35,411 nt of DNA from Anammoximicrobium sp032229885 (GCA_032229885.1 JAVYAJ010000435.1:1-35411); one strand, 5' to 3'. Positions 1 to 9,352 are shown, numbered from the stretch's first letter. Made by a program: numbers and translations. The notes: generated by a model from the sequence alone, not told the origin.

Positions 1-21
1 CTAACCCATTCCCGTGCCACT

Positions 22-96
22 AACCCACAAGTGTACTGTACACACCACTGTACAAGATGCGCGCACCGTGCGCGCATGATACGAACTAAGACTCTA
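22..96 (+). repeat. 75-bp palindromic repeat, copy 1
   Basis: This 75-bp element recurs at 115-189 with only a few differences and in reverse orientation at 35182-35256. It begins with AACCCACAAGTGTACTGTAC and ends with AAGACTCTA. Its centre is a near-perfect palindrome, ATGCGCGCAC-C-GTGCGCGCAT. Copies 1 and 2 are 93 bp apart start to start, and the 18-bp spacers before them share a GTGCCA tract, so the tandem unit may be about 93 bp. It lies downstream of the minus-strand gene ending at 324 and does not look coding. Confidence 0.85.
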
Positions 97-114
97 ATGC
101 GGTCTAGTGCCAGC

Positions 115-189
115 AACCCACAAGTGTACTGTACAGATCAGTGTACAAGATGCGCGCGTCGTACGCGCATGATACGGACTAAGACTCTA
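115..189 (+). repeat. 75-bp palindromic repeat, copy 2
   Basis: Second direct copy of the element at 22-96. Most differences are in the central palindrome and the ACAGATCAG segment. A degenerate reversed piece follows at 190-220. As a result CAAGATGCGCGC at 146-157 can pair perfectly with GCGCGCATCTTG at 190-201, giving a larger potential cruciform. Confidence 0.85.
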
Positions 190-220
190 GCGCGCATCTT
201 GTGTAGTGGTTTGTGCAGTA
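190..220 (-). repeat. degenerate inverted piece of the 75-bp repeat
   Basis: The stretch from GCGCGCATCTTG through TTTGTGCAGTA resembles the reverse complement of the left part of the 75-bp element, with several substitutions. It touches copy 2, so the pair forms a head-to-head inverted repeat. Confidence 0.55.
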
Positions 221-234
221 TCCTGGTGCTGGCA

Positions 235-272
235 CTCGTGCTCGTACCCGATTGCCGGATGACGAGCACGAG
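235..272. terminator. hairpin downstream of the 1302-residue gene
   Basis: CTCGTGCTCGT (235-245) and ACGAGCACGAG (262-272) form an 11-bp perfect inverted repeat with a 16-nt loop. It lies about 50 bp beyond the stop of the minus-strand gene ending at 324. It could end that transcript, but there is no U-tract, so it may simply be part of the repeat cluster. Confidence 0.35.
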
Positions 273-281
273 CACCGGAGC

Positions 282-308
282 TTTGGGTTGCGGGCGCTAG
301 TCCGCGTT
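282..308 (+). repeat. 27-bp hairpin repeat, copy at left edge
   Basis: TTTGGGTTGCGGGC followed by an imperfect GTCCGCGTT occurs here and, in the same orientation, at 35249-35275, where the GCGGGC/GCCCGC stem is perfect. In both places it lies next to the 75-bp element, suggesting a composite repeat. Confidence 0.6.
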
Positions 309-323
309 GCTCGTACAGATCAT

Positions 324-3300
324 CTATTTGGTCGACGGCACGGGGGCGGCGCGGAGAAAGTCGATGGAGAATTCTCCGGAGCGAACGCCGCCGGTCGGGT
401 CGAGCCTCAATCCGGTGATGATCTGGCCCTTCCAGTCGGGGTGCTGGCCCAGTTCGAGCCGGTATTCGTGAAACCGGCCGTCGGGGATGAGCGAAAACCG
501 GATGCTTCGTTGTTCGTCGAACCCAGGCGACGCTTCGGTGCTCCAGAACAATTGACCGCCCGAGCCGGCCGTAACTCGCAAGCCGAGCCGCAACGCCGGG
601 GCGCGGTCGCCGGCCACGCGCAGCAGCGGGCGCACTAGATAGGGATCGGGTCCCGAGACGCGGCCAAACAGCCCCTCGCCCTTGGGAAACAGCTCGGAGA
701 TGTCGTTGGCCGGCAGCCAGCCGTCCGCCGAGTCGTTGAAGTCGAACGCGATTTGCTCGACGGGATACGGCAACCGTTTGACCTCGCGATAGATGACCCC
801 ATCGGCCCGGATCTTGGCCGCGCCGGACTGCGGCACGCGGACGGCCAGAAATGCGTTGCCCGCATCATACCGCCAACTCGGATCGTCGCCCTGTTCGATG
901 TCGATCCGTTCTTGGAGCGCCCGCCCGTCTAGCGACACGCTGTCCGGCCGAGTGACGTTCGAGATCAACACGACGCCCTGTTCGCCCTCGGGGTACGACA
1001 CGTCGATCGAGATGACGGTTCCACGATGCGCGGCGCTTTCGATCCGGCCGACCGTGCTGACGTGAACGCGTCGGTCCGCCGCGCCGATGATCGTCGTCAC
1101 CGGCTCTTGATCGCGGCCCAGCAGTTTCCACACGGCCATCAAGATCTGGTTGGGGCCGAACAGCCAAGGAGATCGCACGCCATCGATGGCGCCGATCGAA
1201 TCGGGCCACAGGGCGATATTTTCTCCTTGCGGGTCCTGCTGGTGGATCGCGCTGCGAATCACGATCTCCGCCACTTTGCGCCACGGGAGGCTGTCGTCGT
1301 ACTCGGCCAATTGCAGCAAGGCCGTGGCGTAACGCAGGCCGTTCCATTGGACAGGGCGAGCGAACCACGAGCCGTGACGCCAGGTGGCCCCGAACACGGG
1401 AATGCTCGCGCCCAACAGGTATGGTTTGTCCGGATCGCTCCACAGGTAGATGAAGGGCAGCCCATCCTTCGCCCAACGGACGGCCTCGGCCAGCCAGCGG
1501 CGATCCCCGGCGATCCGATAGGCTTCGACATAGGCGTCGACGGCATCGGCCGCCGCCAGGATGTCCGGGGCGTGGACGGGGACTTCCCACACTTGAGCGG
1601 CCCGCGGAACCTGGAATCGGCTCATCAGCGCCAACGTGTTCAGCATCCGTTGGTACACCTCGTGGTCGCCCGCGATGCGCGCGTAACGGAGCACCTCGTA
1701 GGCGTTGCGCGCACACGTCCCCACTTCGAGCGCATCGGGCGGTCCCAGACGATAGTAGTCCAGCCCGGCGAACGGGCCGGTCTGATGTTGCTGGTCGGCG
1801 TTGAACCGCCAACTGCCGTCCGTGCGCCGCTCGGCCAGCAGCGCCGCCGCGTGGCTCGGATTGGCAAACGCGAGATCCGCCCGGTTGGGGAAGCGCTGAT
1901 AATCGAGCCGGGGTTCGCCGCCGACCAGTGCCCGGACTTCCTCGGCCCGGGAGCGGCAGCGCCGCGCAAGGTCCGGATCGCGCGCCATCAGCGCGCCGAG
2001 CATCAGATCCGCGATGAACGCGCGCGGCCGATCCGACGACGATAGTTCGAGATTGCCTTTGCTCGTCCACCATTGCTGGCTGCCCGGCTGCCACAACGAT
2101 TGCAGATAGGCCTGCATCGAAAACTCGATCTCTCGCTCGTAGCTTGCTTGCGGCAACGGCGCAGGGTCGGGCAGTCCGCGCCAGGCAATCCAGCGTTCGA
2201 TGGCGGTGATGGGATCGGTCGTATCCGGGTCGGCAACCAGTCGGGCAGCCAGACACAGCTTGCGCCCCGCCGTCAAAGCGTAGGGTCGCGCGGCTTCGCG
2301 TTGGTTGCGATCCACGAACTCGGGGACGGTCGGCAAAAACAGGCCGACCAGATGCGAACGCTGGTTTTGAAAACGATCCGGCGAGGCGAACGCAACCGAT
2401 GGCCGGTCTCGGTTGTCGTCCCAGCGCTGGCGGACATCCCACAGCAGGCCCACGGTCGCCGCCGCGCTGCTCATACCGACGGCTGGAATGGTGATCGCGT
2501 TGGGGTGGACGACATAGCGGACGCGGTCCGGATGATCCGCGGAAATATCCAGCGAGTTCGACGAGGCCTCGCCCGCAGCCAGCCATTCCAGCCCCGGGAA
2601 GATGGCCCGGTCGCGTTCCACCGCATACAGCATCGGCCCGTCGAACGCGAGCAATTGCGCCGCCTGCGCGCAACTCAGCTCGTACTGCACCGTGATTTCC
2701 TTGGACCATTCGGCCAACCCGAACACGATGCCGACCGTCCACTGGTTTCCGTCCGCGTCGCGCTCGGTCCACGCAAAACGCAGCCCAGCCGGATCGCCCG
2801 CCGTCGCTTCGGGCGTCTGTGTCGCATACACGATCCGCTCGATCCGATTGCCTGCCGAGTCTCGCGTCACGAGGCGGCTGAGCCGCGGCAGCCAGGCGAC
2901 TGTTTTCCACGCCCCGTCCGACGCCACGGCAAGCTCGCCCGGACCGAAGCCGAATTGTGCCCGACGAAACGCCAGCCTGACCAGACTATTTTCCAGAATG
3001 GCATAATCCGGCTCGACCGCCGCGTTCAATCGACCGACCTCGGCGGGCAGCGTCGTCGCGGCGCCGACGATCAATTCGCTGTGCGCTTCCAATTCGCCCT
3101 GTACGGCATCGGCCGACACGCGCACGCCGACGGACGCGCGCGGCGTTTGCTCGGACGGCTTGAGCGACGCTCGCAGCACGGCGGTCCGGCCGGGCGGGAT
3201 TGCGCTCATGGTCTGCTGGTCGGTCTGCGCGCCCAGGCTAAACTGCCCCACGGCGTTGGCCACAATCACGTGTCCCGCATTCTCCAACTCGCACTCGATC

Positions 3301-4232
3301 ACCGCCGTCTGGTCGACGCCAGCCACGGGCACGGTCGGACCAAACGAACGAATCGCCAAGCTCGGAACTAGGTCCAAGTGCCCGCGGTCCTCGAGATCCC
3401 CGCTGCGGACGGCGACCGTCAGACGACAGGACTCGCGACGGGGGCCGCGAACCTTCCAGACGGATCGAACCGCGCGATCGACGCCCAACCGATCGAACTG
3501 GGCCGCGATCGGCTCGGCGACCAGGCCCGCGGGCAATTCGAGCGTCGCCCGCACGTTCGTCGCCGGTGCGTCGCCCGCGTTCACAATCCGGGCGCGAACC
3601 GTACACACCTCGCCCGGATGATCCAGATCCTCCTCGATCCGGATGTCGGAAACGCTCAGTATTTTCCCAACCTGGTCGACGTACGAGACGTCGTCCAGCA
3701 GCCAGTCCCCCGCCCGGCCGACGATTCGAGCGGCAAATTGAATCCAGCGAACCTGAGGATTCTCCGCATAGTCGTACTTCAGGCGTCCGCGATGCCATTG
3801 ACCATCGCCGATATGATGCGATGGAACGGTGAACTTGGCGCGTGGAAGGCCCGTTTTCTCGACGGCGTCGGCATTCATCGGAATGGCGTAGACGCACAGC
3901 TCGGCATCCTCGGCCGACCTCGCTTGGTACCAGAAATCGATGCCGCCCTTGAGCTGCTCGATCATTGCGCCGCTCGGCTGGCTTGCCGAACCGAACGTCC
4001 GATTCAATCCGGTTTCGGCGGTCGTCGTGTCTGCGGTCCGCACCATCCGCAGGGAACGAGTCCCGGTATGCGCCTCGGAAACGGCCTCGACCGAACTGCC
4101 CACCGGCGACCAGTCTACGGGAAACCCGTCGGCGCCGAGTTCATCAAACGAACCGTTCGTGCAGGGATTGGCCGCCGCGGCCCCGAACATCCAACAGGCG
4201 CACAGCACCGCGGACACCGAAGATGCGATCAT
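324..4232 (-). CDS. large secreted six-hairpin glycosidase-like protein
   Basis: 1302 residues. ATG is preceded by GGAG at a 10-nt spacing. A signal peptide ending near Ala-Ala-Ala-Asn (about 1-21) predicts export. Residues about 22-185 look like a carbohydrate-binding jelly roll (starts NGSFDE, ends with a WLLDDVSY-type strand). About 190-390 contain CARDB-like beta-sandwich repeats (VRARIVNAGDAPATNV). About 400-660 form a further beta region. About 690-1070 are helical, rich in Trp/Tyr and paired helices, resembling an (alpha/alpha)6 toroid as in six-hairpin glycosidases and polysaccharide lyases. The C-terminus (FDFNDSADGW onward) looks like another galactose-binding-type module. I cannot name a family or substrate. 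The build fits binding and cleavage or scaffolding of an extracellular polysaccharide, in keeping with the nearby lyase and deacetylase. The fold call is from appearance only. Confidence 0.75.
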   Translation of the reverse strand: MIASSVSAVLCACWMFGAAAANPCTNGSFDELGADGFPVDWSPVGSSVEAVSEAHTGTRSLRMVRTADTTTAETGLNRTFGSASQPSGAMIEQLKGGIDFWYQARSAEDAELCVYAIPMNADAVEKTGLPRAKFTVPSHHIGDGQWHRGRLKYDYAENPQVRWIQFAARIVGRAGDWLLDDVSYVDQVGKILSVSDIRIEEDLDHPGEVCTVRARIVNAGDAPATNVRATLELPAGLVAEPIAAQFDRLGVDRAVRSVWKVRGPRRESCRLTVAVRSGDLEDRGHLDLVPSLAIRSFGPTVPVAGVDQTAVIECELENAGHVIVANAVGQFSLGAQTDQQTMSAIPPGRTAVLRASLKPSEQTPRASVGVRVSADAVQGELEAHSELIVGAATTLPAEVGRLNAAVEPDYAILENSLVRLAFRRAQFGFGPGELAVASDGAWKTVAWLPRLSRLVTRDSAGNRIERIVYATQTPEATAGDPAGLRFAWTERDADGNQWTVGIVFGLAEWSKEITVQYELSCAQAAQLLAFDGPMLYAVERDRAIFPGLEWLAAGEASSNSLDISADHPDRVRYVVHPNAITIPAVGMSSAAATVGLLWDVRQRWDDNRDRPSVAFASPDRFQNQRSHLVGLFLPTVPEFVDRNQREAARPYALTAGRKLCLAARLVADPDTTDPITAIERWIAWRGLPDPAPLPQASYEREIEFSMQAYLQSLWQPGSQQWWTSKGNLELSSSDRPRAFIADLMLGALMARDPDLARRCRSRAEEVRALVGGEPRLDYQRFPNRADLAFANPSHAAALLAERRTDGSWRFNADQQHQTGPFAGLDYYRLGPPDALEVGTCARNAYEVLRYARIAGDHEVYQRMLNTLALMSRFQVPRAAQVWEVPVHAPDILAAADAVDAYVEAYRIAGDRRWLAEAVRWAKDGLPFIYLWSDPDKPYLLGASIPVFGATWRHGSWFARPVQWNGLRYATALLQLAEYDDSLPWRKVAEIVIRSAIHQQDPQGENIALWPDSIGAIDGVRSPWLFGPNQILMAVWKLLGRDQEPVTTIIGAADRRVHVSTVGRIESAAHRGTVISIDVSYPEGEQGVVLISNVTRPDSVSLDGRALQERIDIEQGDDPSWRYDAGNAFLAVRVPQSGAAKIRADGVIYREVKRLPYPVEQIAFDFNDSADGWLPANDISELFPKGEGLFGRVSGPDPYLVRPLLRVAGDRAPALRLGLRVTAGSGGQLFWSTEASPGFDEQRSIRFSLIPDGRFHEYRLELGQHPDWKGQIITGLRLDPTGGVRSGEFSIDFLRAAPVPSTK

Positions 4233-4746
4233 CGCGTCGTGTCTCCATACAAAAAGAAGGCAGCCTGGTCCGGACGGACCGCGCTGGCGTTATGGTACGT
4301 GCCCGAAGGCCGATCTGGCAAGCGCGATTGACCGTGCGGCGCGGCGAGAATATTCGCGGACAGACCATGAATTCCGCGGTCGCCAGGCGAGTTTAACGAT
4401 TGCGAGACATGGCTAAGCGCGGATTGTTCGTCGGTTGGAAGATCCCGCAACGCTCCGCGCTTTTGTCATCCGTCGAGCCGGGAAGGGCAGTGCGTTGTCC
4501 AATCATCATGTTCGGGGTGTTGCCCGCGCCAGAGCATGGAATTCCGGCGGCCCGACAATCGCGGCCGTGCTCAACATTTAGCCTTGACGTTGTACCAGGC
4601 GAGCTGCCTCAGCGTACGCATGCTGCGAGCTTGCGACGGGCTCGTGCATCATTTGGCACAGTCGGGCGCGCACGAGGGCAGACCTCCTGCGCTCAACCTG
4701 TGCCATAAGGAGAAGAGGGCCAACGAGGCAAAACGCGCGGGCCGAA

Positions 4747-4774
4747 GTGGCCAGCGGCGAGATGCCGCTGCCAC
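4747..4774. repeat. CAGCGGC/GCCGCTG hairpin repeat, copy 1
   Basis: GTGGCCAGCGGC and GCCGCTGCCAC form a stem with a one-base bulge. The unit CAGCGGCgaGATGCCGCTG recurs at 4813-4836, and a relative is at 26382-26400. All three lie just beyond the 3' ends of minus-strand genes, so they may double as transcription or mRNA end structures. Confidence 0.6.
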
Positions 4775-4813
4775 GATCGGGCCGTGCCCGCGCGTCGCGG
4801 GGCGGAATGGTTC

Positions 4814-4830
4814 AGCGGCAGGATGCCGCT
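4814..4830. repeat. AGCGGCA-GGA-TGCCGCT hairpin, copy 2
   Basis: A perfect 7-bp stem with a GGA loop, 29 bp beyond the stop codon of the minus-strand gene ending at 4859. No U-tract follows on either strand. Confidence 0.6.
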
Positions 4831-4858
4831 GCCACGTGCGCGTTGCGGGGATGTCGGC

Positions 4859-6328
4859 TCACCACATGGCGTTGATCATGCCGAGCGTCTCCTCGACCAA
4901 TACCTGGCCGCCCTCGGGGCCGACGGTGTTGCTTTGAATGATCGCGCCGTAACCGCCGCCTTCGACTGCACGCTGCGACGGCAGATAGGTCCCGCGGCCG
5001 TTGGCCAACTGGACGACGAACGTCTGCACCGCTTTGCTGCGCGCTTTGATCTGGATGCCAAAGTCGGTGTACAGCTCGAATTGGTTGGTGCACAACGCCG
5101 TGTCTCCGAGCCGCAACACGTTGATCTGCGTCTCGTACATCGGATGCGGGTTTTCGGCCAGCTTTTCATAGCGCGCGGCGATCCGGGCATTCCAATTGCC
5201 CATTCCTCGAGCGCTGTTGTTGCCGGTCTCGGCCGCCTCTTTCAACAGTCGTTCAGACTCGGCTTTGCACGCTTTGTACTCCGCTTCGGTGACGATTCGC
5301 TCGGGCAGCGAGACGATCTTCGACTGGTGTTGCAGCACCGCGTCCGTTGCTCGGTCATCTTTGACGGCCTCGAATGTCGCCTCGACGCCGCGAACGATGC
5401 GCCGTGCGATCTCTTCGGTGCGCGTCAGGTTTCGCAGCTTTCGCATCCGCTCGTCGGCGGCCTGTCGATAGCGCAGGTGCGGGGACATATCGCCGGCGGC
5501 GCCGCACAGCCCGACCACGACCACCTCGTCGCCATAAACCTGCTTCAGTCCTTTGCGAACATCACCCCAATAGTCGGCGTCGATCGTCCGGCTGCTCTCG
5601 TTCTCTTGCGAGGGGCAGGAAACGTTGACGACCATCCCGAGAAGCTTGTCGTCCGCCCCCCAGAAGAACATGCTGTTGACGTCGTGATCTTCCATGCCTT
5701 CGATGGCCCGGAAGTTCGGCTGATTGGTGTTCCCGTACATCACGGCCTTTCCGTCGGCATAGATCGCGCGGCGATTATAGGCCACCACGGCGTGTCCCAG
5801 CCCATACGCGAACTTGGCGGGCTGCGCGTTGCGCCAAGCCTCGGCCGTCGCGGCCACCATTTTTTCGGCGGCAAAAGCGTTGTATTTGGACGGCTGCATG
5901 ACATTCGGGTCGTCCGACTCGTAGTGGCCGTCGATCTGATCGGGCGCCGAATGCGTATGCGTCGCCGCGAGAATCACCTTGTCCGCCCCGGCCTCGGGCA
6001 ATGCCTTGGACAGCGCCTCGTGAAAGGCGGTCGAAAATGGCGGGTAGATGATGACCGTGTCCATGCTGATGATGATCGCGTGGTCCAGGATCTTGTCGCC
6101 ATCGCGAGCTTGCAACACCAGGACATTGGCCGTCACCGGGCTGGAGACGCCGCGGGACACTCGCGCGTAGAACTGTCCGGACAGGAACACGGGCTGGTCG
6201 GGGGTAATGTCGCACGAACTGGCGCCGACATGCAGTGTCGCCGCGTCGGCGACGCCACCCGTCAGGCCGCTGGCCAGACATCCGGCGGTCAACAATGCCG
6301 CGATGGCAGAGTGCAGCGAGGCGTTCAT
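4859..6328 (-). CDS. secreted neutral/alkaline ceramidase-family protein (paralogue 1)
   Basis: 489 residues. I chose the ATG at 6328 over an upstream in-frame start because a GAGAG ribosome site and a signal peptide (about 1-29) follow from it. The family (PF04734) hydrolyses the amide bond of ceramides with a zinc centre, but most planctomycete members have no known substrate. Family marks: CDITP (39-43), the zinc loop ATHTHSAPD (His124, His126), YNRR, GAAGDMSP with Ser282 in the place of the known nucleophile, Glu418 in NQFELY and Tyr448 in GTYLP. The second zinc ligand, normally His, is apparently Pro239 (NVSCPSQ). Expected outside the cytoplasm. It has its own candidate promoter (6597-6625). 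Two relatives lie at 9789 and 24365. Family membership is firm; ceramidase activity is uncertain. Confidence 0.85.
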   Translation of the reverse strand: MNASLHSAIAALLTAGCLASGLTGGVADAATLHVGASSCDITPDQPVFLSGQFYARVSRGVSSPVTANVLVLQARDGDKILDHAIIISMDTVIIYPPFSTAFHEALSKALPEAGADKVILAATHTHSAPDQIDGHYESDDPNVMQPSKYNAFAAEKMVAATAEAWRNAQPAKFAYGLGHAVVAYNRRAIYADGKAVMYGNTNQPNFRAIEGMEDHDVNSMFFWGADDKLLGMVVNVSCPSQENESSRTIDADYWGDVRKGLKQVYGDEVVVVGLCGAAGDMSPHLRYRQAADERMRKLRNLTRTEEIARRIVRGVEATFEAVKDDRATDAVLQHQSKIVSLPERIVTEAEYKACKAESERLLKEAAETGNNSARGMGNWNARIAARYEKLAENPHPMYETQINVLRLGDTALCTNQFELYTDFGIQIKARSKAVQTFVVQLANGRGTYLPSQRAVEGGGYGAIIQSNTVGPEGGQVLVEETLGMINAMW

Positions 6329-6596
6329 GGCAGGATCTCTCTTTCTGTGGAAGGGGAAAAAACGACGCGCGGCGCGGGGAAGACGTTTGTTGACCGGCGA
6401 CGCGCGCAGCGGAATCCGCGGCGGCCCACATCCGCTCGCGATGGCGGCCATCGCGCGGCGCCGCGGGAGGCGGTCGGTAGATCGCGAATCGCCGCGCGCG
6501 ACTTGGGCCGCCGCTCGTGATCTACGTGCTCGAACCGGACTCGCGCTCGAACTGGACTCGCGTCCTCGCTCGCGCGTCGCCGCTGTTCTGCGTCAA

Positions 6597-6625
6597 GTTA
6601 TACTGTCCGCGGACGCGCTTGTCAC
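6597..6625 (-). promoter_or_regulatory. sigma-70-type promoter for ceramidase-like paralogue 1
   Basis: On the minus strand GTGACA, a 17-nt spacer and TATAAC match the -35 and -10 consensus at 5 of 6 positions each. Transcription would start near 6590, leaving a leader of about 260 nt before the ATG at 6328. The hairpin at 6656-6681 lies just upstream, separating this unit from the gene ending at 6758. Confidence 0.45.
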
Positions 6626-6655
6626 TTGGCAAGCCCGGTTTCCAGCCCATTGTGA

Positions 6656-6681
6656 TCGAGCCGCGCGCGAGCGCGGCTCGA
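6656..6681. terminator. strong GC hairpin after the zinc-ribbon gene
   Basis: TCGAGCCGCGC (6656-6666) and GCGCGGCTCGA (6671-6681) form a perfect 11-bp stem with a GCGA loop. It lies 76 bp beyond the stop of the minus-strand gene at 6758 and just before the promoter of the next gene. There is no U-tract, so intrinsic termination is uncertain. Confidence 0.5.
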
Positions 6682-6757
6682 CGAGCTGTGGCGGCGGCGC
6701 GTCGCGAGCCTCCCGCCGACGATCCGCCGATGTCAAACGCCCAGCCTACGCCCCACG

Positions 6758-9085
6758 TTATCGCGGCTGGCTGCGGCCGCCGCTCGGATCAGCAGGCGGA
6801 TGCAGAAGGGAGACGAGCTTCTGCTGTTGATCCTGCGGCAGCGCTGCGATCAGGTATTTGCTGGGAGCGTCAATGGCCAGGACACCGTTCAACGTGGCCG
6901 AGTCGGCGCCGGCCAGTTCGTTCCGCAGCCGAGCCAGCATGGCCTCCGAAGTCTCGCCGGGCTGCACCGCCGGAGCCGGATAAAACTCGATGTCCCAACG
7001 GGCCTCGGCCGCGGCGGGCGAGGTGATCTGGACGCCGCGGGCGTCCAGGGCGCGATAGGCCAGTTCCATGGGCTGCAACAGCTCGGTCAGAACGTCGCCG
7101 ATCGGCCGGTCATTGACGACCAACGTGGTCTCGGTATCGGGTGTCCAGCCCAGCGAGCCCAGGGCTTGCCAGTCGATCAAGATGTCGAGTCCGCTGAGGT
7201 CGCCGAGCCGGTCCAGGATGCGGGTCAGCGCCGTGGGCTGCGGAATGTTGAGCGTCACCGGCTGGGCCAACTGCCGCGCGGCGGCAGCGTGGCGAGGTTC
7301 GAGCGAAAACAGTCGGGGATCGAACTTGGACTGGGGAGGCAGCCCGCGCGCCGCGCGCAGCCGTTCGCAGAACACGATTGCGCGGAGCAGGATGGTCTCT
7401 TGCTGCTGAATGACCAGCGCCGGGAATTCTTCGCGGATGACGCCCGCGCCTCCGCGGACGTCCCACGATTCCGGCTCGACCATCTCGGCGATCAGTTCCG
7501 CTAGCTGCGTCAACTGCCGTGGGTCGCTGGCGACGAGGTCCGCCACGTTGTGCGAAACGGTTCGCAACCCGCCACCGGGCAGCGGCGCACGGGTCACAAG
7601 CAATTGCTGGCCCATCGTCACGTAGCTCAGACGCGAGGGGCCGAGCGCGGCGTTCAGGAGTTGATCAACCGTGGCGTCGGCAGCCTCGAGGTTGATCGGC
7701 GAACGCGGCGTCACGCCGACGAGCGCCAACGCGTCCGGGTCGAGAGAAATGGGGATCGTGCTGAAGTTCATCAGGAAACGCACGAACTTCGTCAAGGGGA
7801 CGTCCGTAAACTCGACTTCCGCGATCTTGTCTTGCAGACGCGCGGCGACATCGACCACTCGCGGCTCGGGGCGCGGGACGGATGGGATCTCAGACGTGGC
7901 CATCACCGGCTCGAGCGGAGGCACGTCCTGTTCGGGAGGTTCGACCGTCTCTGGGGGCGGAGGCGTGTCCGGATCGATGAACGGCGCAAACGCGCGCAGC
8001 GTCTCGGCGAGCGACCCAGAATCCAGGCTGGGTTCGGGCGAGGTGGCGGCCTTGGTCGCAGCGGTCACGGCCTGGGACGCGGCCGCGGCTGCGGTTTTCG
8101 TTTCGTGCGGGCGCGACGGTGCGCGCTCGGAACCATTGGCAAGCGGATCGACGGCCGAAGCGGCGGGGATCGATGGCGAGATGTCGTCAATCTTCGCCGG
8201 CGTGTCCGCGGCGGCCTGCTTCGGGGCCGCGGTCTTCGAAGCGGCCTGAGGCTTGTGCTCGCCCGTAGCCGGGGCCGAGGCCTGTTCGGGCTGCCGTTCG
8301 GCGAGCGCATCATCCGACGCCGCGCCCGCGGGGGTCTGCTTTGCGTGATCCGCGATCGGGCTGTTCCGCGGCGCGTTCGACGCCACGTTGGGCGAGGTGG
8401 TGTGCGGCGCAGGCGTTGCGTCGTTGTCGATGACAGATTGCTCTGAAACCCGTGTGGCGAAGAACATCGTCAGGCCGAGTGACAATCCGATCCCGATCAT
8501 GGCTGCGCCACCGAGCATCAGCCACTGCTGGCGCGATCGCGCGGTCGCCGAGGCCCAAGCATCATCCGGCGGAACCGGCGCCGCTTCCGTTTCCAGGACA
8601 TCCGCGGTGGCCACGGGCGGGGCAGCAACGGGCGGAGCGTCACCGATGTCGTCGCTGGGGGGGGAATCGACGGGCGGTTCATCGACGGTCCATGGGGGCT
8701 GTCGATCAAAGACAATGGGCGGCTGTCGATCGTCGACCGCCGGCGGTTCAGCCATCGGCGTGACGCCCGCGGGTGGTTCAAAAACGGACGTCTCACTGGT
8801 CGCCGGCGCGCGCGCGGATGGACCGTTCAGCGACGGCGCGGCTGGTGACGAAACGCTCGCCTGCGACGCGACGACGTGCGGCGAGGATGCGGCGGCGGGC
8901 GACTCGTCATCGGCGTGCGAAGCGTCCGGCGGCGTTTTCGTCGCAGGCGGCGACCAACCGGGCGGCGCTTCGACGAGCACCATGCTTCCGCACTTCGGGC
9001 AGATCTGAATTTCGCCGACGGCGGACGCATCGCGAACCATCAGCCGCTGCTGACAAGTCGTGCAGGTAATCGAGAATAGTTCCAC
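6758..9085 (-). CDS. zinc-ribbon, single-TM, secretin-N-like protein
   Basis: 775 residues, GTG start with AAAGG upstream. Residues 8-32 contain two Cys pairs (CTTC, CPKC), as in a small zinc ribbon. About 40-180 are Pro/Ala-rich and probably disordered. One transmembrane helix spans about 188-211. A second Ala/Pro/Thr-rich linker runs to about 405. Two similar folded regions follow, about 409-500 and 608-692; each has the pattern of an STN/secretin N-domain (VEFTDVPLTKFVRFLMNF; ILDRLGDLSGLDILIDW). They are separated by a helical stretch (510-600). The implied topology is ribbon in the cytoplasm and secretin-like domains outside. No secretin barrel is present. The role is unknown; an envelope adaptor or a protein relating cytoplasmic state to an exported complex is possible. 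Domain calls are by eye. Confidence 0.75.
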   Translation of the reverse strand: MELFSITCTTCQQRLMVRDASAVGEIQICPKCGSMVLVEAPPGWSPPATKTPPDASHADDESPAAASSPHVVASQASVSSPAAPSLNGPSARAPATSETSVFEPPAGVTPMAEPPAVDDRQPPIVFDRQPPWTVDEPPVDSPPSDDIGDAPPVAAPPVATADVLETEAAPVPPDDAWASATARSRQQWLMLGGAAMIGIGLSLGLTMFFATRVSEQSVIDNDATPAPHTTSPNVASNAPRNSPIADHAKQTPAGAASDDALAERQPEQASAPATGEHKPQAASKTAAPKQAAADTPAKIDDISPSIPAASAVDPLANGSERAPSRPHETKTAAAAASQAVTAATKAATSPEPSLDSGSLAETLRAFAPFIDPDTPPPPETVEPPEQDVPPLEPVMATSEIPSVPRPEPRVVDVAARLQDKIAEVEFTDVPLTKFVRFLMNFSTIPISLDPDALALVGVTPRSPINLEAADATVDQLLNAALGPSRLSYVTMGQQLLVTRAPLPGGGLRTVSHNVADLVASDPRQLTQLAELIAEMVEPESWDVRGGAGVIREEFPALVIQQQETILLRAIVFCERLRAARGLPPQSKFDPRLFSLEPRHAAAARQLAQPVTLNIPQPTALTRILDRLGDLSGLDILIDWQALGSLGWTPDTETTLVVNDRPIGDVLTELLQPMELAYRALDARGVQITSPAAAEARWDIEFYPAPAVQPGETSEAMLARLRNELAGADSATLNGVLAIDAPSKYLIAALPQDQQQKLVSLLHPPADPSGGRSQPR

Positions 9086-9352
9086 GATCCGCCGCCTTTG
9101 CGTCTCCGACTGTCGAACGAGCGCCCGATGTACGAGCCCGTGGTTAGCGCCAGACGCGGCAGGCCGCGCCCGGCAGACGTAAGCTATGTCCGCCTTGTTT
9201 GAGCCACGGCACGAGTTCTCCGCTCGGCATGTGCATCGGGTACACGTTGTCTGGCGCGATCAATTTCTTAAACGACTGCCGCTTCACCTGTTGCGCGTTT
9301 GAGCGCAGATAGCCGCTGATTCTGTTTGGCCAAAGGTCTCCGATCACCCTAG

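Larger units (their letters stand above)
4233..4858. other. intergenic region with hairpin repeats
   Basis: 626 bp between the ceramidase-like gene at 4859 and the start of the large secreted protein. No convincing gene is present: the open frames here lack protein-like composition and ribosome-binding sites. The end near 4859 carries two related hairpins at 4747-4774 and 4814-4830. The rest should contain the promoter of the 1302-residue gene, but I could not pick one. Confidence 0.6.

Noticed and set aside
31..300. 89-codon open frame with a repeated Cys-rich pattern
   Set aside because: It is the translation of the 75-bp repeats; the apparent 31-residue protein repeat only reflects the 93-bp spacing. 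No ribosome site or known fold.
865..2910. 681-codon minus-strand open frame
   Set aside because: Arg/Gly/Pro-rich shadow of the 1302-residue gene in another frame; long shadows are expected in GC-rich DNA.
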